A stretch of DNA of 22,138 nucleotides from the NCBI RefSeq assembly GCF_001186125.1, contig NW_014040056.1, positions 5,624 through 27,761 on the forward strand. The letters are read 5' to 3'. The notes beneath the pieces were generated by a model, which was given only the letters and a program-made list of their open reading frames with translations, ran no database searches and was not told where the DNA came from. The position numbers and the translations under genes are program-made. Each line of letters opens with the position of its first letter. The stretch's first letter is position 1. The stretch is from Sphaeroforma arctica JP610. Lineage: Eukaryota > Opisthokonta > Ichthyosporea > Ichthyophonida. This document shows, piece after piece, positions 1 to 8,516 of this stretch.

Positions 1-135
1 AGTGTTAATTTTGTACACTGTTTATGGTTAATTTTTCAAAGCAATCGAGATGTACAAGTTGACACAAAAAGTTAAATAGACCATGTGTTCATTGTGGTAT
101 GATGTGCATTCATTCAATATATCGTGACGACATAC

Positions 136-648
136 CGTACGTTCGCCCCAGGTTAGAATATATTTACCAGCATTTCTTAACCTCATAACCTCGTTGGCTC
201 CGCCAGGGTACACAATAATATCATCCTTGTTGCGCATGTGAGCACTAGTGACCTCTCTTGTTCCCAGGATGGCCCCAAAATACACAAGTATCACTTTGTG
301 CGGACAATACCAGTGCATATGATCAGCCAGCCCTCGGGGCCAGCGCCCTGTTCGAAGGTACAGAATAGACATGAAGATGGGTACCTCGAACGCGTATGTT
401 TGATGGTTCATCACGAACATAACAGGCCCGTCATCAGGGATTTTCTGCACATCTAGTACAGATACACCATGGAACTTTAAGTAGGCATCAGCTGTTCGTT
501 GTATCCACATAACCGGTGGTTGGAAAACACTGTCTGGTGAGGCGTCACTGAAGATATAAGCGCAATACTCGAGAAACTTCTGTACGGTAACGATGGGGTG
601 CCAAATCAACAGGCTGAGGTAACGGCAAAGCTGGTTCACGACGCTCAT
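136..648 (-). CDS. TMEM68/DGAT2-like acyltransferase, first exon (partial gene)
   Basis: The exon encodes the first 171 residues of a membrane acyltransferase of the PlsC/LPLAT superfamily, closest by eye to TMEM68 and DGAT2-like enzymes, which esterify glycerolipids at the ER. Residues 1-35 hold a hydrophobic stretch, probably a membrane anchor. An NHQTYAFE block near residue 80 sits where TMEM68 has its catalytic His-X5-Asp; here the acid is Glu. The RGLADH segment, a GAILGTRE block and the hallmark YPGGANE follow in family order, then KYILTWGERT, matching the Tyr-x-Leu-x-Trp-x-x-Arg that precedes Gly-Phe in TMEM68. Just after this, on the minus strand, a GTATGT donor begins (bases 135-130), so the exon ends at 136 in phase 0 and the rest of the gene lies beyond the left edge. 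The open frame reads on for about 35 codons into the intron, with no resemblance to the family. The start has A at -3 and a TATA box 45 bases upstream. Family call good; exact subfamily and substrate unknown. Confidence 0.75.
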
Positions 649-692
649 GTTGGCGTAGATGGTTATATGAGGTGTTGATATCCACCGGCACC

Positions 693-701
693 TATTTATA
701 G
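693..701 (-). promoter_or_regulatory. TATA box of the acyltransferase gene
   Basis: On the minus strand the sequence reads TATAAATAGG, 45-52 bases before the ATG at 648. With usual TATA spacing transcription would start near 665-672, giving a 5' leader of about 20 bases. Seen in sequence; promoter function is inferred. Confidence 0.5.
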
Positions 702-803
702 ACTCTCACTGCAATATCGTAGCTTAGACCCCTCTCTTCCCCTATATTTATATGTAGTCACAAGTGCAATCCTCGATATTCCGTCGTTGTATTTATGTTC
801 CGT

Positions 804-826
804 AGCCTTGCAAATGAAGCAAGGCT
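804..826. repeat. Perfect 8-bp hairpin
   Basis: Arms AGCCTTGC (804-811) and GCAAGGCT (819-826) enclose a 7-base loop. It lies upstream of the acyltransferase promoter, in a stretch that also repeats GTCGTTGTATTTATG-like words. Function unknown. Confidence 0.5.
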
Positions 827-900
827 GTGGATAGTCGTTGTATTATTTATGTAGTAGTTGTAGTTGTTGGTATCAACATCCTTGGCCTTGTGCGACGTGC

Positions 901-972
901 GTCCGGAATTCCGGATTTTAAAAGAATTTATTTACGTGTTCATTTCAGAAGGCCACATCCGGAATTCCGGAT
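901..972. repeat. Two identical 14-bp palindromes 56 bp apart
   Basis: TCCGGAATTCCGGA occurs at 902-915 and again at 958-971. Each copy is a perfect palindrome, and the second extends to 16 bp. The spacer is AT-rich and carries no gene. The core CCGGAATTCCGG also happens to equal a commonly used EcoRI linker sequence, so an artefact should be excluded before it is read as a binding site. Confidence 0.8.
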
Positions 973-978
973 AAATAA

Positions 979-1146
979 ATGAAAGTTTTTATTATTATAA
1001 AACATTGTTTTGTTGTTTTGACCGTTTTCGTCCCGAGTATGTACGAACTCGTCGGCGTCGTCAAGGAGTATAAAAGAGGTTGCGGCGGATGCGCTACCCT
1101 ACATGCATTAAAAAATGCACTGTCTGATACAGGGTTTAATATGTGA
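979..1146 (+). CDS. Possible small secreted peptide (55 codons)
   Basis: An ATG at 979 opens a 55-codon frame ending in TGA at 1144-1146. The first 20 residues are a Lys-initiated, Ile/Val/Phe-rich stretch resembling a signal peptide. The remainder is hydrophilic and contains a CGGC motif. It begins eight bases after the second 14-bp palindrome, and a TATAAAAG word lies inside the frame. I recognise no family. T-rich DNA gives hydrophobic codons by chance, and a frame this short is not significant on its own, so this is a weak candidate. Confidence 0.2.
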   Translation: MKVFIIIKHCFVVLTVFVPSMYELVGVVKEYKRGCGGCATLHALKNALSDTGFNM

Positions 1147-1917
1147 TATATTGACAAAAGGAATAGAAGTTGTTCCAGTGTCTGTATCTCCGGCCAACAT
1201 GTATTTCCCAGATAACGAAGTGTGAAGCTTGCACGGTTCCGTAAAATATAGGCATATACAGATGGACCGAATTAAACCGAGTAGGTTGCATCGTCTTAGA
1301 CAATACCTTGTAGATATCGAATAAACCAGACATTACCCTGGATATCTTCCTCTCCGATTGTAACGTAATATATTGCATCATACAACGACGTGCTGGTGCA
1401 AGTTACATTCGCTTGTAGTCCTCAACTGATTTAAATTCGTCCATACGGCCTATGCAGTGGCAAATGAAAGTTGTTCAACCTTAAATTGGCGTTTGGTTGG
1501 TTGAAATGCAATTTGGCTCATTTTAAGGCAACTATTATTGTTCTCTTCTCTGTGAATATTCTAATTTCTTAAATAAATGGTTCTATCAGGTCAATCGTTG
1601 CTTTAAAATACATCTTTGGTGGGATCGCTTATGCATAAAGCTGTCATATCCGGCGGCAAAGTATACTGCAGTCAAGGGTATGATGGAGACGTGAAACAAA
1701 GGTAGATTACATATCTGTCATTGCCTTCTACCGTTATTTTTTTTAACTTAGTTCAGGTACAGCTTTTTCTTCAGTATTGGGCACGTATTGTCTATAGTCT
1801 ATTGGTCCAGCATATATCAATACTGCCCTTTGTCGAATATGGTCGACATTAGGGAACCCTATATTGAGGCAAATCGAAACGGCTCAATCCAGGTACATTT
1901 TGTCTATGTTAAAAACA
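1147..1917. other. Intergenic stretch, no gene seen
   Basis: Only short frames occur on either strand, none with a recognisable motif or convincing composition. Bases 1115-1225 hold a 36-codon frame overlapping the previous candidate, with no known relatives that I can see. Confidence 0.5.
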
Positions 1918-2041
1918 CGGCCCTCTGGATTGAGTCTCTAAGGAAAAGTTACATTGTATAAGAAAAAGTTATATCGTATCAGAAAAGTTACATCGTATCA
2001 GAGAGAATGACATTATTCAAGAGACATAATCCAGAGGACCA
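1918..2041. repeat. Inverted repeat enclosing four ~20-bp tandem copies
   Basis: The left arm (1918-1939, core CCTCTGGATTGAGTCTCT) pairs with the right arm (2020-2041, core AGAGACATAATCCAGAGG) at 16 of 18 positions. Between them lie about four degenerate copies of a 19-20 bp unit with the core AAAAGTTACATCGTATCA. The whole could fold as a long stem with a repeat-filled loop. A related word, GGCTCAATCCAGG, lies near 1880. It could be a small foldback or MITE-type element; no target duplication was identified. Confidence 0.6.
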
Positions 2042-2821
2042 CGATCAAAGGCGTGATATAGTTCAGAATGGCAAAGGTGCGAAGGTCCACAGGTGAATTT
2101 GTATTTTATGTTGAGACAGATGTGTAGTAAATGCCAAATTCCTGTTGGATTTACATATTCATTTTCGGCAGGGCGTGTGGCAGTTTGAAAGAATATTTAG
2201 TGTTTTTGTATACAGGCCCTCGTAGGTATCACTGCTCCCTCTCGAGAGTTTTTATAAAGAGAGAGAGAGAGAGATAATTATCGCTCGGGGTGAAAGTGAA
2301 ACATGATGGATTCTTCCCAAAGGAAGGAAGTTATAATAAATAGCCTAAACATAAGATATATGGGTCTCCATTTGTTTTTTGCTTTTTTTATAAATAAAAT
2401 CAGTTTAACGTCCTGTAAACGTTTGTTAATTTTAAGAGGCTATGACACTGTACATAAATATTTATAACTGAAAGCGTTAGCTAGAAGTCCCTTCCAAACT
2501 TTATTGCTGGGATTTGTGTCACGCTTTTTGACCATATATGGTCATCGGTTTAACGGTATCGTATCGCGTTTTAAGCGGGAAATGAAACCGTTGGATCGTA
2601 AAACTTCTGTTTGGTTTGGTTGTTTTTTTTAAAAGCAAACAAAAACAATTATGAAGTGCTGTAGTTTTATTAAAAACAATTAAGTGCTAGATTCTTTCAA
2701 TATTTTAGAAAAGACAGAAATTATACTTGCACTAAAAAATAGATATTTTAAATGGCACTAAAAATCTGAACCACAAAACCAGAAATTAAGTGCACAAAAG
2801 GAGATATTTCAGCCCAAACCT
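2042..2821. other. Intergenic stretch, no gene seen
   Basis: The stretch is AT-rich, with a (GA)8 run at 2259-2274 and A/T homopolymers. No coding region, RNA gene or transposon end could be supported. Confidence 0.5.
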
Positions 2822-3180
2822 TGAAAATTTGAAATCTGAACGAAACCTTAACGGAAGACGAAGCCCCCCCCCCTTCCCCCCCACGCATTAGAAATCTGAA
2901 CAGAAACCTTAACGGAAATTAATATCTATTTTGAGGCGGGGGGGCTTCGCCACCCCCCCCCCCCCGCCCGCCCCCCGCCTCCAATTTTTACGAATCAGGC
3001 CGATTAACGTTAAGAATTTTAACGATTCGCGTGGACGATTATTAGAATTTAACGATTAACGTCAGCCCAACCCCCCCCACCCCCAGTTCATTACGCGTAT
3101 TCAGTTGTGTCGATTAAATTTTACGAATCCGCCGGGGACGATTAACAGAAAGAATTTTAATTCAACGATTAACGTAAATA
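2822..3180. repeat. Poly-C tract cluster with GATTAACG repeats
   Basis: Long C runs occur at about 2863-2882, 2951-2978 and 3069-3084, and a G run at 2938-2944. CGAAGCCCCCCC (2859-2870) pairs with GGGGGGGCTTCG (2939-2950), giving a GC-rich hairpin. The phrase GAAATCTGAAC..AAACCTTAACGGAA is present twice (2831-2855 and 2891-2917). From 2985 to 3180 the word CGATTAACG and TTTTACGAATC blocks recur in both orientations. The C runs could form i-motif or G-quadruplex structures on the complementary strand. Confidence 0.65.
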
Positions 3181-3803
3181 CATAGAATTTAAATCCAGGA
3201 CCGAGTCGTAACGGCCTTTGTAAAATTTGTAAAATCACAACATTAAGTTCAGAGAATGTCCAATTATCGGACAAACTGTTTAAAACACGATGAAATCTGA
3301 CACTGATTATTATACCCCCAGATGGCATATATCATTGCTCGATGCTAGAAGGTGATAGATACCTTTTGCGAACGCTGCTTACCACTTCATCTTACCAGTT
3401 CATAGTACTAGCGTAGTGGGAATGAATGCTAATCACCTATATGGATTCTATGTATGCTTATACCTTTACATATTATAGCTTATAGTGAAATTGGATATAC
3501 GGTTAAGCTTGAGCATTGATAATCATAACTTGGTATCACCCAGATAAAAATACTCTAAATGATAACTTTAATACAACGGCAAATACTCAACGTCAGTATC
3601 TATTTTATACACAGAACAATATCTATTGATATTAGCATGTTTGCTTTACGGTGCGAGTAAGTATAATAACCTAGCGTAGTGTTGCAGTAACTAGATAAGC
3701 GCTCGCGATGTTCAATACATTTTTACAACCATGCTACTGGTTTTAGGCTGGTACTTGAAAATCACCCTAACAATCTGTAAAATGAATGCCTTATGTATAC
3801 CTC
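3181..3803. other. Intergenic stretch, no gene seen
   Basis: The DNA is AT-rich with no convincing frame. A 14-mer, AGAATGTCCAATTA at 3253-3266, recurs inverted at 4720-4733. This could mark the ends of an old DNA transposon but is near what chance allows. Confidence 0.4.
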
Positions 3804-4616
3804 ACAGTTCATATGACACAAAATACAATCTAACATCTCATAGGTCATATAACTATCACAAGTTTCTGAAAAAAATGTGCAAAATTCAAGTAAACTTCGA
3901 AAATCGACTAATTATACCCAGATGTATTCACTAATGAAAAATAGTCCAGTTGTGTCTTGTTGACTCGAGTGTAGTAGTGGCAACTCGAGTATACTCGTCA
4001 AAACTCGCGAAAGTTGCGAAAGTCGCGAAAGTCGCGAACTTCAGCGGAAGAATACAGGGACTATCTGCAGGTTAGAAAAATCCCCACCGTGTACAGTACC
4101 ATATTGGGGTGCTCTATGGACCTACGGTGGAGAATTTCGAAATTATAATTCTATCAGCAGCTATTTGGCACTGAAGTTTCGCGATTTGACGCGAAATCCC
4201 GCGAATTCCCAGTTTTCACAACCAAATAACAGCCGATAGAGTTGAAATTTCAAAATTTCCTTTTCAAAATTTCCTACCGCAGATCCAAAGGGCTCCCAAA
4301 TATAATACTTCACACGGTGGGGATTATTCTCATAATGCTTAGGGTTTCTGTAACCCTCCGCTGAAGTCGTGATTTTCGCAACTTTTCACGACTGTTCGCG
4401 AGTTTCGCGAGTTTCGCAACTTTGCACGACTATTTACACTTGAGTCTTGTCACAAGAGTGAACTGGACTATCATTGTACTTCTGGGTATATTAAGTCGAT
4501 TTGCGAGATTTTATTGAATATTGCGTACTTTCTACACAGTTGTAACAATTTTGATCCCTGAGCTGATCGGGATGAGATCAAGTATGTGTTTATTACTCGT
4601 CAATACGAACAGTTCG
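3804..4616. repeat. Large imperfect palindrome (foldback element)
   Basis: The core spans 3913-4490 and starts and ends with TATACCCAGA / TCTGGGTATA. Moving inward, the arms share ATAGTCCAGTT, ACTC(g/a)AGTGTA, 9-bp GCGAAAGT(c/t) arrays, ACTTCAGCGGA, AATCCCCACCGTGT, GGA(c/t)CT(a/g)CGGT and CTATC(a/g)GC..(a/g)(c/t)TATTTGG, meeting near 4190-4210 with almost no loop. Outside the core the arms still match (25 of 31 over about 3879-3909 against the complement of about 4494-4524), fading out toward 3804 and 4616. Arm identity is about 70-80% by eye. A transcript across it would fold into a long hairpin. No transposase frame is inside, so it may be a non-autonomous foldback or MITE-like element. Confidence 0.8.
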
Positions 4617-4667
4617 ATCTATTTAATGATCAATGGAATGTATTTGTTAATATACATTTGGGTCAAC

Positions 4668-4760
4668 CTCTATAGTAAAATCCCCGCCGGTCTTGAGGTT
4701 TATGTGAACTGATTCTCTCTAATTGGACATTCTTTGAATTGTGGGGGTTTTTTTTTGGAA
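4668..4760. other. Possible DNA-transposon terminal-like sequence
   Basis: The text AACCTCTATAGTAAAATCC, followed by CTCTCTAATTGGACATTC and then a T-rich run, resembles the terminal repeats of invertebrate pogo/Tigger-type elements. Those often carry CCTCTATA and CTCTCTAAT..GGACA words. This is recalled from family style, not matched to a sequence. No partner end is secure. Confidence 0.2.
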
Positions 4761-4821
4761 ATTTAAGAAGCTTACGGCTAGCTCCAGGAAAGATTAACCC
4801 TATTTTTTTCCCGATCCAATT

Positions 4822-4854
4822 CATAGCCTTCTGAAAATTAAACAGAAGGCTATG
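4822..4854. repeat. Perfect 12-bp hairpin with 9-base loop
   Basis: CATAGCCTTCTG (4822-4833) and CAGAAGGCTATG (4843-4854) are exact inverted copies separated by an A-rich 9-base loop. It could be a transcript-end stem-loop or a short-hairpin RNA, but nothing transcribed is recognised beside it. Confidence 0.6.
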
Positions 4855-5033
4855 TCCAATTTCATACTTCTCTTTACTATCGTACTCCACCCATCCGTTT
4901 CTTTCCTCCCTGTCTACGCTTTTAAGTCCCCTTGTCGGAGACATGTTTTATGTGTAAAACTAGTTGCAAGAAAAAACAAATCTTTTTATACATGTGGCTG
5001 GTGTCAGTGTGTGTCAGAGTGTCACTGTCACAC

Positions 5034-5090
5034 TACCTTGTGACTTGTCTCAACGAGTTGTGACTTGTGACTTGTGATTCAGTTGTGAGT
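5034..5090. repeat. GTGACTTGT short tandem repeats
   Basis: The words TTGTGACTTGTGACTTGTGA and relatives repeat here after a GTGTCAGTGTGTCA-like stretch starting near 5000. This is simple low-complexity DNA with no gene. Confidence 0.6.
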
Positions 5091-5226
5091 TCAAACCATT
5101 TTTTTTATTAAAATATACCATCTCCTCTTTATTTTTATTTATTTACCGCAAAAGTTTTCGAGTATTTACCGTAGGCGACCGTCACGTCGTCACCGAATTC
5201 ACGGACGTAGTCATAGTTTTAGAATT

Positions 5227-5257
5227 GACCAATCATATCTCGTCAATATATAAATAG
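5227..5257 (+). promoter_or_regulatory. Candidate CCAAT + TATA promoter upstream of ERp44
   Basis: GACCAATCAT (5227-5236) is followed by TATATAAATAG (5247-5257). The TATAAATAG core is identical to the element before the divergent acyltransferase gene. It lies about 520 bases before the ERp44 start codon, so it would imply a long leader or a 5'-leader intron. Several ATGs lie between, including one opening a 90-codon frame at 5435. Function is inferred and another start site nearer 5700 is possible. Confidence 0.3.
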
Positions 5258-5777
5258 TACACGATTTAACTCTTTGTGTTATATACATAAACTGAGACGG
5301 ACTACCAGTTTTAATTCTTACCCCTAACTTAGGACTTTCGAGTGTCGACCAAAAACTGTAGTTTACGACATATTTTACGACATAATCCTATATTCCTTAG
5401 AATCAATGATTGAAGTTTCAACCCCGAATAGTCATTGGCGAATGGAGATTGGAGAGGGGTGTTTGTTTTCATCCCAATATTTCGCCGAAATCAGGAAACC
5501 TGTCAAACTAGTCTGTGTAAATACTCTCTTGTGTGTAGTATGTGCCTGTGTGGTGATGAAAGGAATTATGTAGGTGACGAAGAACTGACGAGCTATTCTA
5601 TACTTTCTAAATATAGAGAAGCTCTCTTGTCGCTTCGGTTAGACTTGGATACGTACACAATCCTGCACACTCGTTGTACGTTACAGGTCTCAGACACACG
5701 CTAAGACACCCGGAGACTCGCGTTGAGTTCAGCATATTCGGTTCTTCATCATTAATACCGCATACAGCTAGCCAACC

Positions 5778-6113
5778 ATGAATCTAAGGAAATTTTCTGC
5801 GATTGCTCTGGCATCGCTTGTGCACTGCGTGACTGCTGAAGAAATCCAGGCTGTTGGTGGTGCTGAGCCGGCAGTACAGGTATGCGGGATTGCAATAGTA
5901 GTATGGTTAGAGAAGTTATCTACGATTGGTTTTAGCATAGGGCAACGAGTGTCTTTGTTCACTATCGTTGTACTCGAAGACTTACAAACAACAACAGAAC
6001 ATTACTGGCATACCAATATTACCACATATTCACACCAGTTCACATCTGTGAAACTAAGTGTATATAAAAATATAAGTATATACATAACTCTTATATATAA
6101 ATACTATATATAC

Positions 6114-6155
<42 letters not shown>

Positions 6156-6165
6156 ATATGCATAT

Positions 6166-6206
<41 letters not shown>

Positions 6207-6602
6207 TTGTGTGTATATATATATATGCATATTAAACATATATATATGTGTGTGTATGTGTGTGTGTGTGTGTTTTATGTTTACGTATGTATGGATGTAT
6301 ATATGTGCGTGTGTGTGTGTGTGTGTGTGTGTTATGTGTACGTATGTATGGATGTATATATATATATATTCGTCTGTGCAAATTTATATGCTTGTGTCTA
6401 ATTCTGGGTCTGGGTCTTTGGGTGTGTGTGTGTGTACGTATGTGTCCGTATGTGTGTGTACGTATGTGTGTGTGTACGTATGTGTACGTATGTGTGTGTT
6501 TTATATATGTAAATATATATATGTACATATGTACATATGTGTGTGTACACGTAGAATGTGTGTCTGTGTGTACTTGTATATATGTGTATGTATATATGTA
6601 TT

Positions 6603-6650
<48 letters not shown>

Positions 6651-6658
6651 CTTATATG

Positions 6659-6691
<33 letters not shown>

Positions 6692-6797
6692 GTATACATA
6701 TATATATTGTATTTATATGCAATTATATGTATATGTATTTATATATATATAATATTTTTATATAAATATACATATTATATATATATATATATTATAG

Positions 6798-6869
<72 letters not shown>

Positions 6870-8484
6870 GAATCATAATGATAGTTATAATCATTATTAT
6901 GAATATAATACTGTAGTTATATCAGTAGATTAATATGAAGAATGTGTACACGTATTCATAAATATGGTTCATAAAATATGTTATATGTTTGTACGTAAAT
7001 ACATATGCGTTTAGTTTACATAAACATATACACATACACATACGCATTTTTGTATACATAAGAATTCAACCTTTCATATTTCATAATTACAACTGTATGT
7101 GTATCTAGTTTTTTTTCATATATATACGTTTTATGTATTTATAAACAGTATTTGTATTTAAAATCTATTTTTGGTCATGGTCATCGACATGTATATACGC
7201 ACAGACATACCTTGTCCGTTACCTGGTATCTATATTGCTGATATCCAATTGATATTGATATATCTGCGAATACATATCGACCTGTGTTGATGGTATCTTG
7301 GTTGTGAGTAAGCGAGTGCCCAGTAGGTCACCATCTAACCTGATACATCTCCCGCATACACATACACACACCCTGCACGCACATGCGCCCACAGGCATAT
7401 GTGTTTATATACCTACCACACATCGATCCAAATCCATCCTATCAACCCCCAATCAGTTGAAACATACACTAAGCTAAAGAGTACCTTACACACGCTAAGC
7501 TATTGCGTGTCTTTCTTCTTTCCCATGGTGCCTCAGGCTCATGGCCCTGTGGATCTGAATGCCGAAAACTTCCAACAACATCTGGACAAGTACGAATACA
7601 CCCTCGTGGCCTTTGGCGCTCCCTGGTGTCCGTACTCTAATGCTTTGCAGCCGGTGTTGGCGCAGTTGTCACAGGTACCGACATATACGTATAGATACAT
7701 ATAAATATATATCGACATATACGTATAGATACATATAAATATATATCGACATGTACGTAAAGATGCATATAAATATATATCGACATATACGTGTAGATAC
7801 AAATAAATATATATCGACATATATGTATATATGCATATAAATATATATCGACATATACGTATAGATACATATAAATATATGTTTATATGTATGTATAAAT
7901 ATATATAAATATACGTTTATATGTATGTATGTTCTGCTTCACTGGATCTCTCTCGCTGTTCCATATTATTCTCGCCTGATAACGGCCCCAGAGGACCATC
8001 ACTAAATAAACACATACACTTACTCACCCCACCGTCTGTCTATACCTCTCACCACCCACAGGTGACTCAGGAACAGACTAACTTCGCTGTAGGGCGCGTC
8101 AACTGTGACGACCAGAAAGCAGTGTGTCAGCACAACCAGATCACCAAGTACCCCACCATCAAGTTCATTCAGGAGGGTATCACACGACCTCAGGAGTACA
8201 GGAGTGCGCGAACGGTCGGGGCTTTACAGGTGTGTGTGTGTGCTGTGCGTGCATAAGATGGTGGGTGTATGATTTATACTACTTGTAATGCGTATTTATG
8301 TATTGCGAGATTGATATTTCGTGCTAGGAAGAGCAATTGGTTTAATTGTGGATGTGTATGAAGTTGGTAATAAGGGTTATTTAATCCTGGGCCTAGATAT
8401 GTATTGTGTTTACTTGGTCCTTTGAATTGGATACCACCTGTGTTCACGAAAAGTCTACTTAAAGTTCGACCCTGGGCCGATCAC

Positions 8485-8516
<32 letters not shown>

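Noticed and set aside
4663-4944. 93-codon minus-strand frame with a Lys-rich, Pro-containing text
   Set aside because: I considered a DDE transposase fragment, but no catalytic motif or convincing alignment could be made.
5435-5704. 89-codon plus-strand frame upstream of ERp44
   Set aside because: No signal, motif or known relatives; it could at most be an upstream frame in a long ERp44 leader.
6060-6916. Several long frames on both strands encoding Cys-Val, Tyr-Ile and His-Thr runs
   Set aside because: They are translations of (GT)n/(AT)n microsatellite DNA inside ERp44 intron 1.
7539-7870. Overlapping minus-strand frames of 60-93 codons
   Set aside because: They come from the 34-bp minisatellite and the complement of exon 2.
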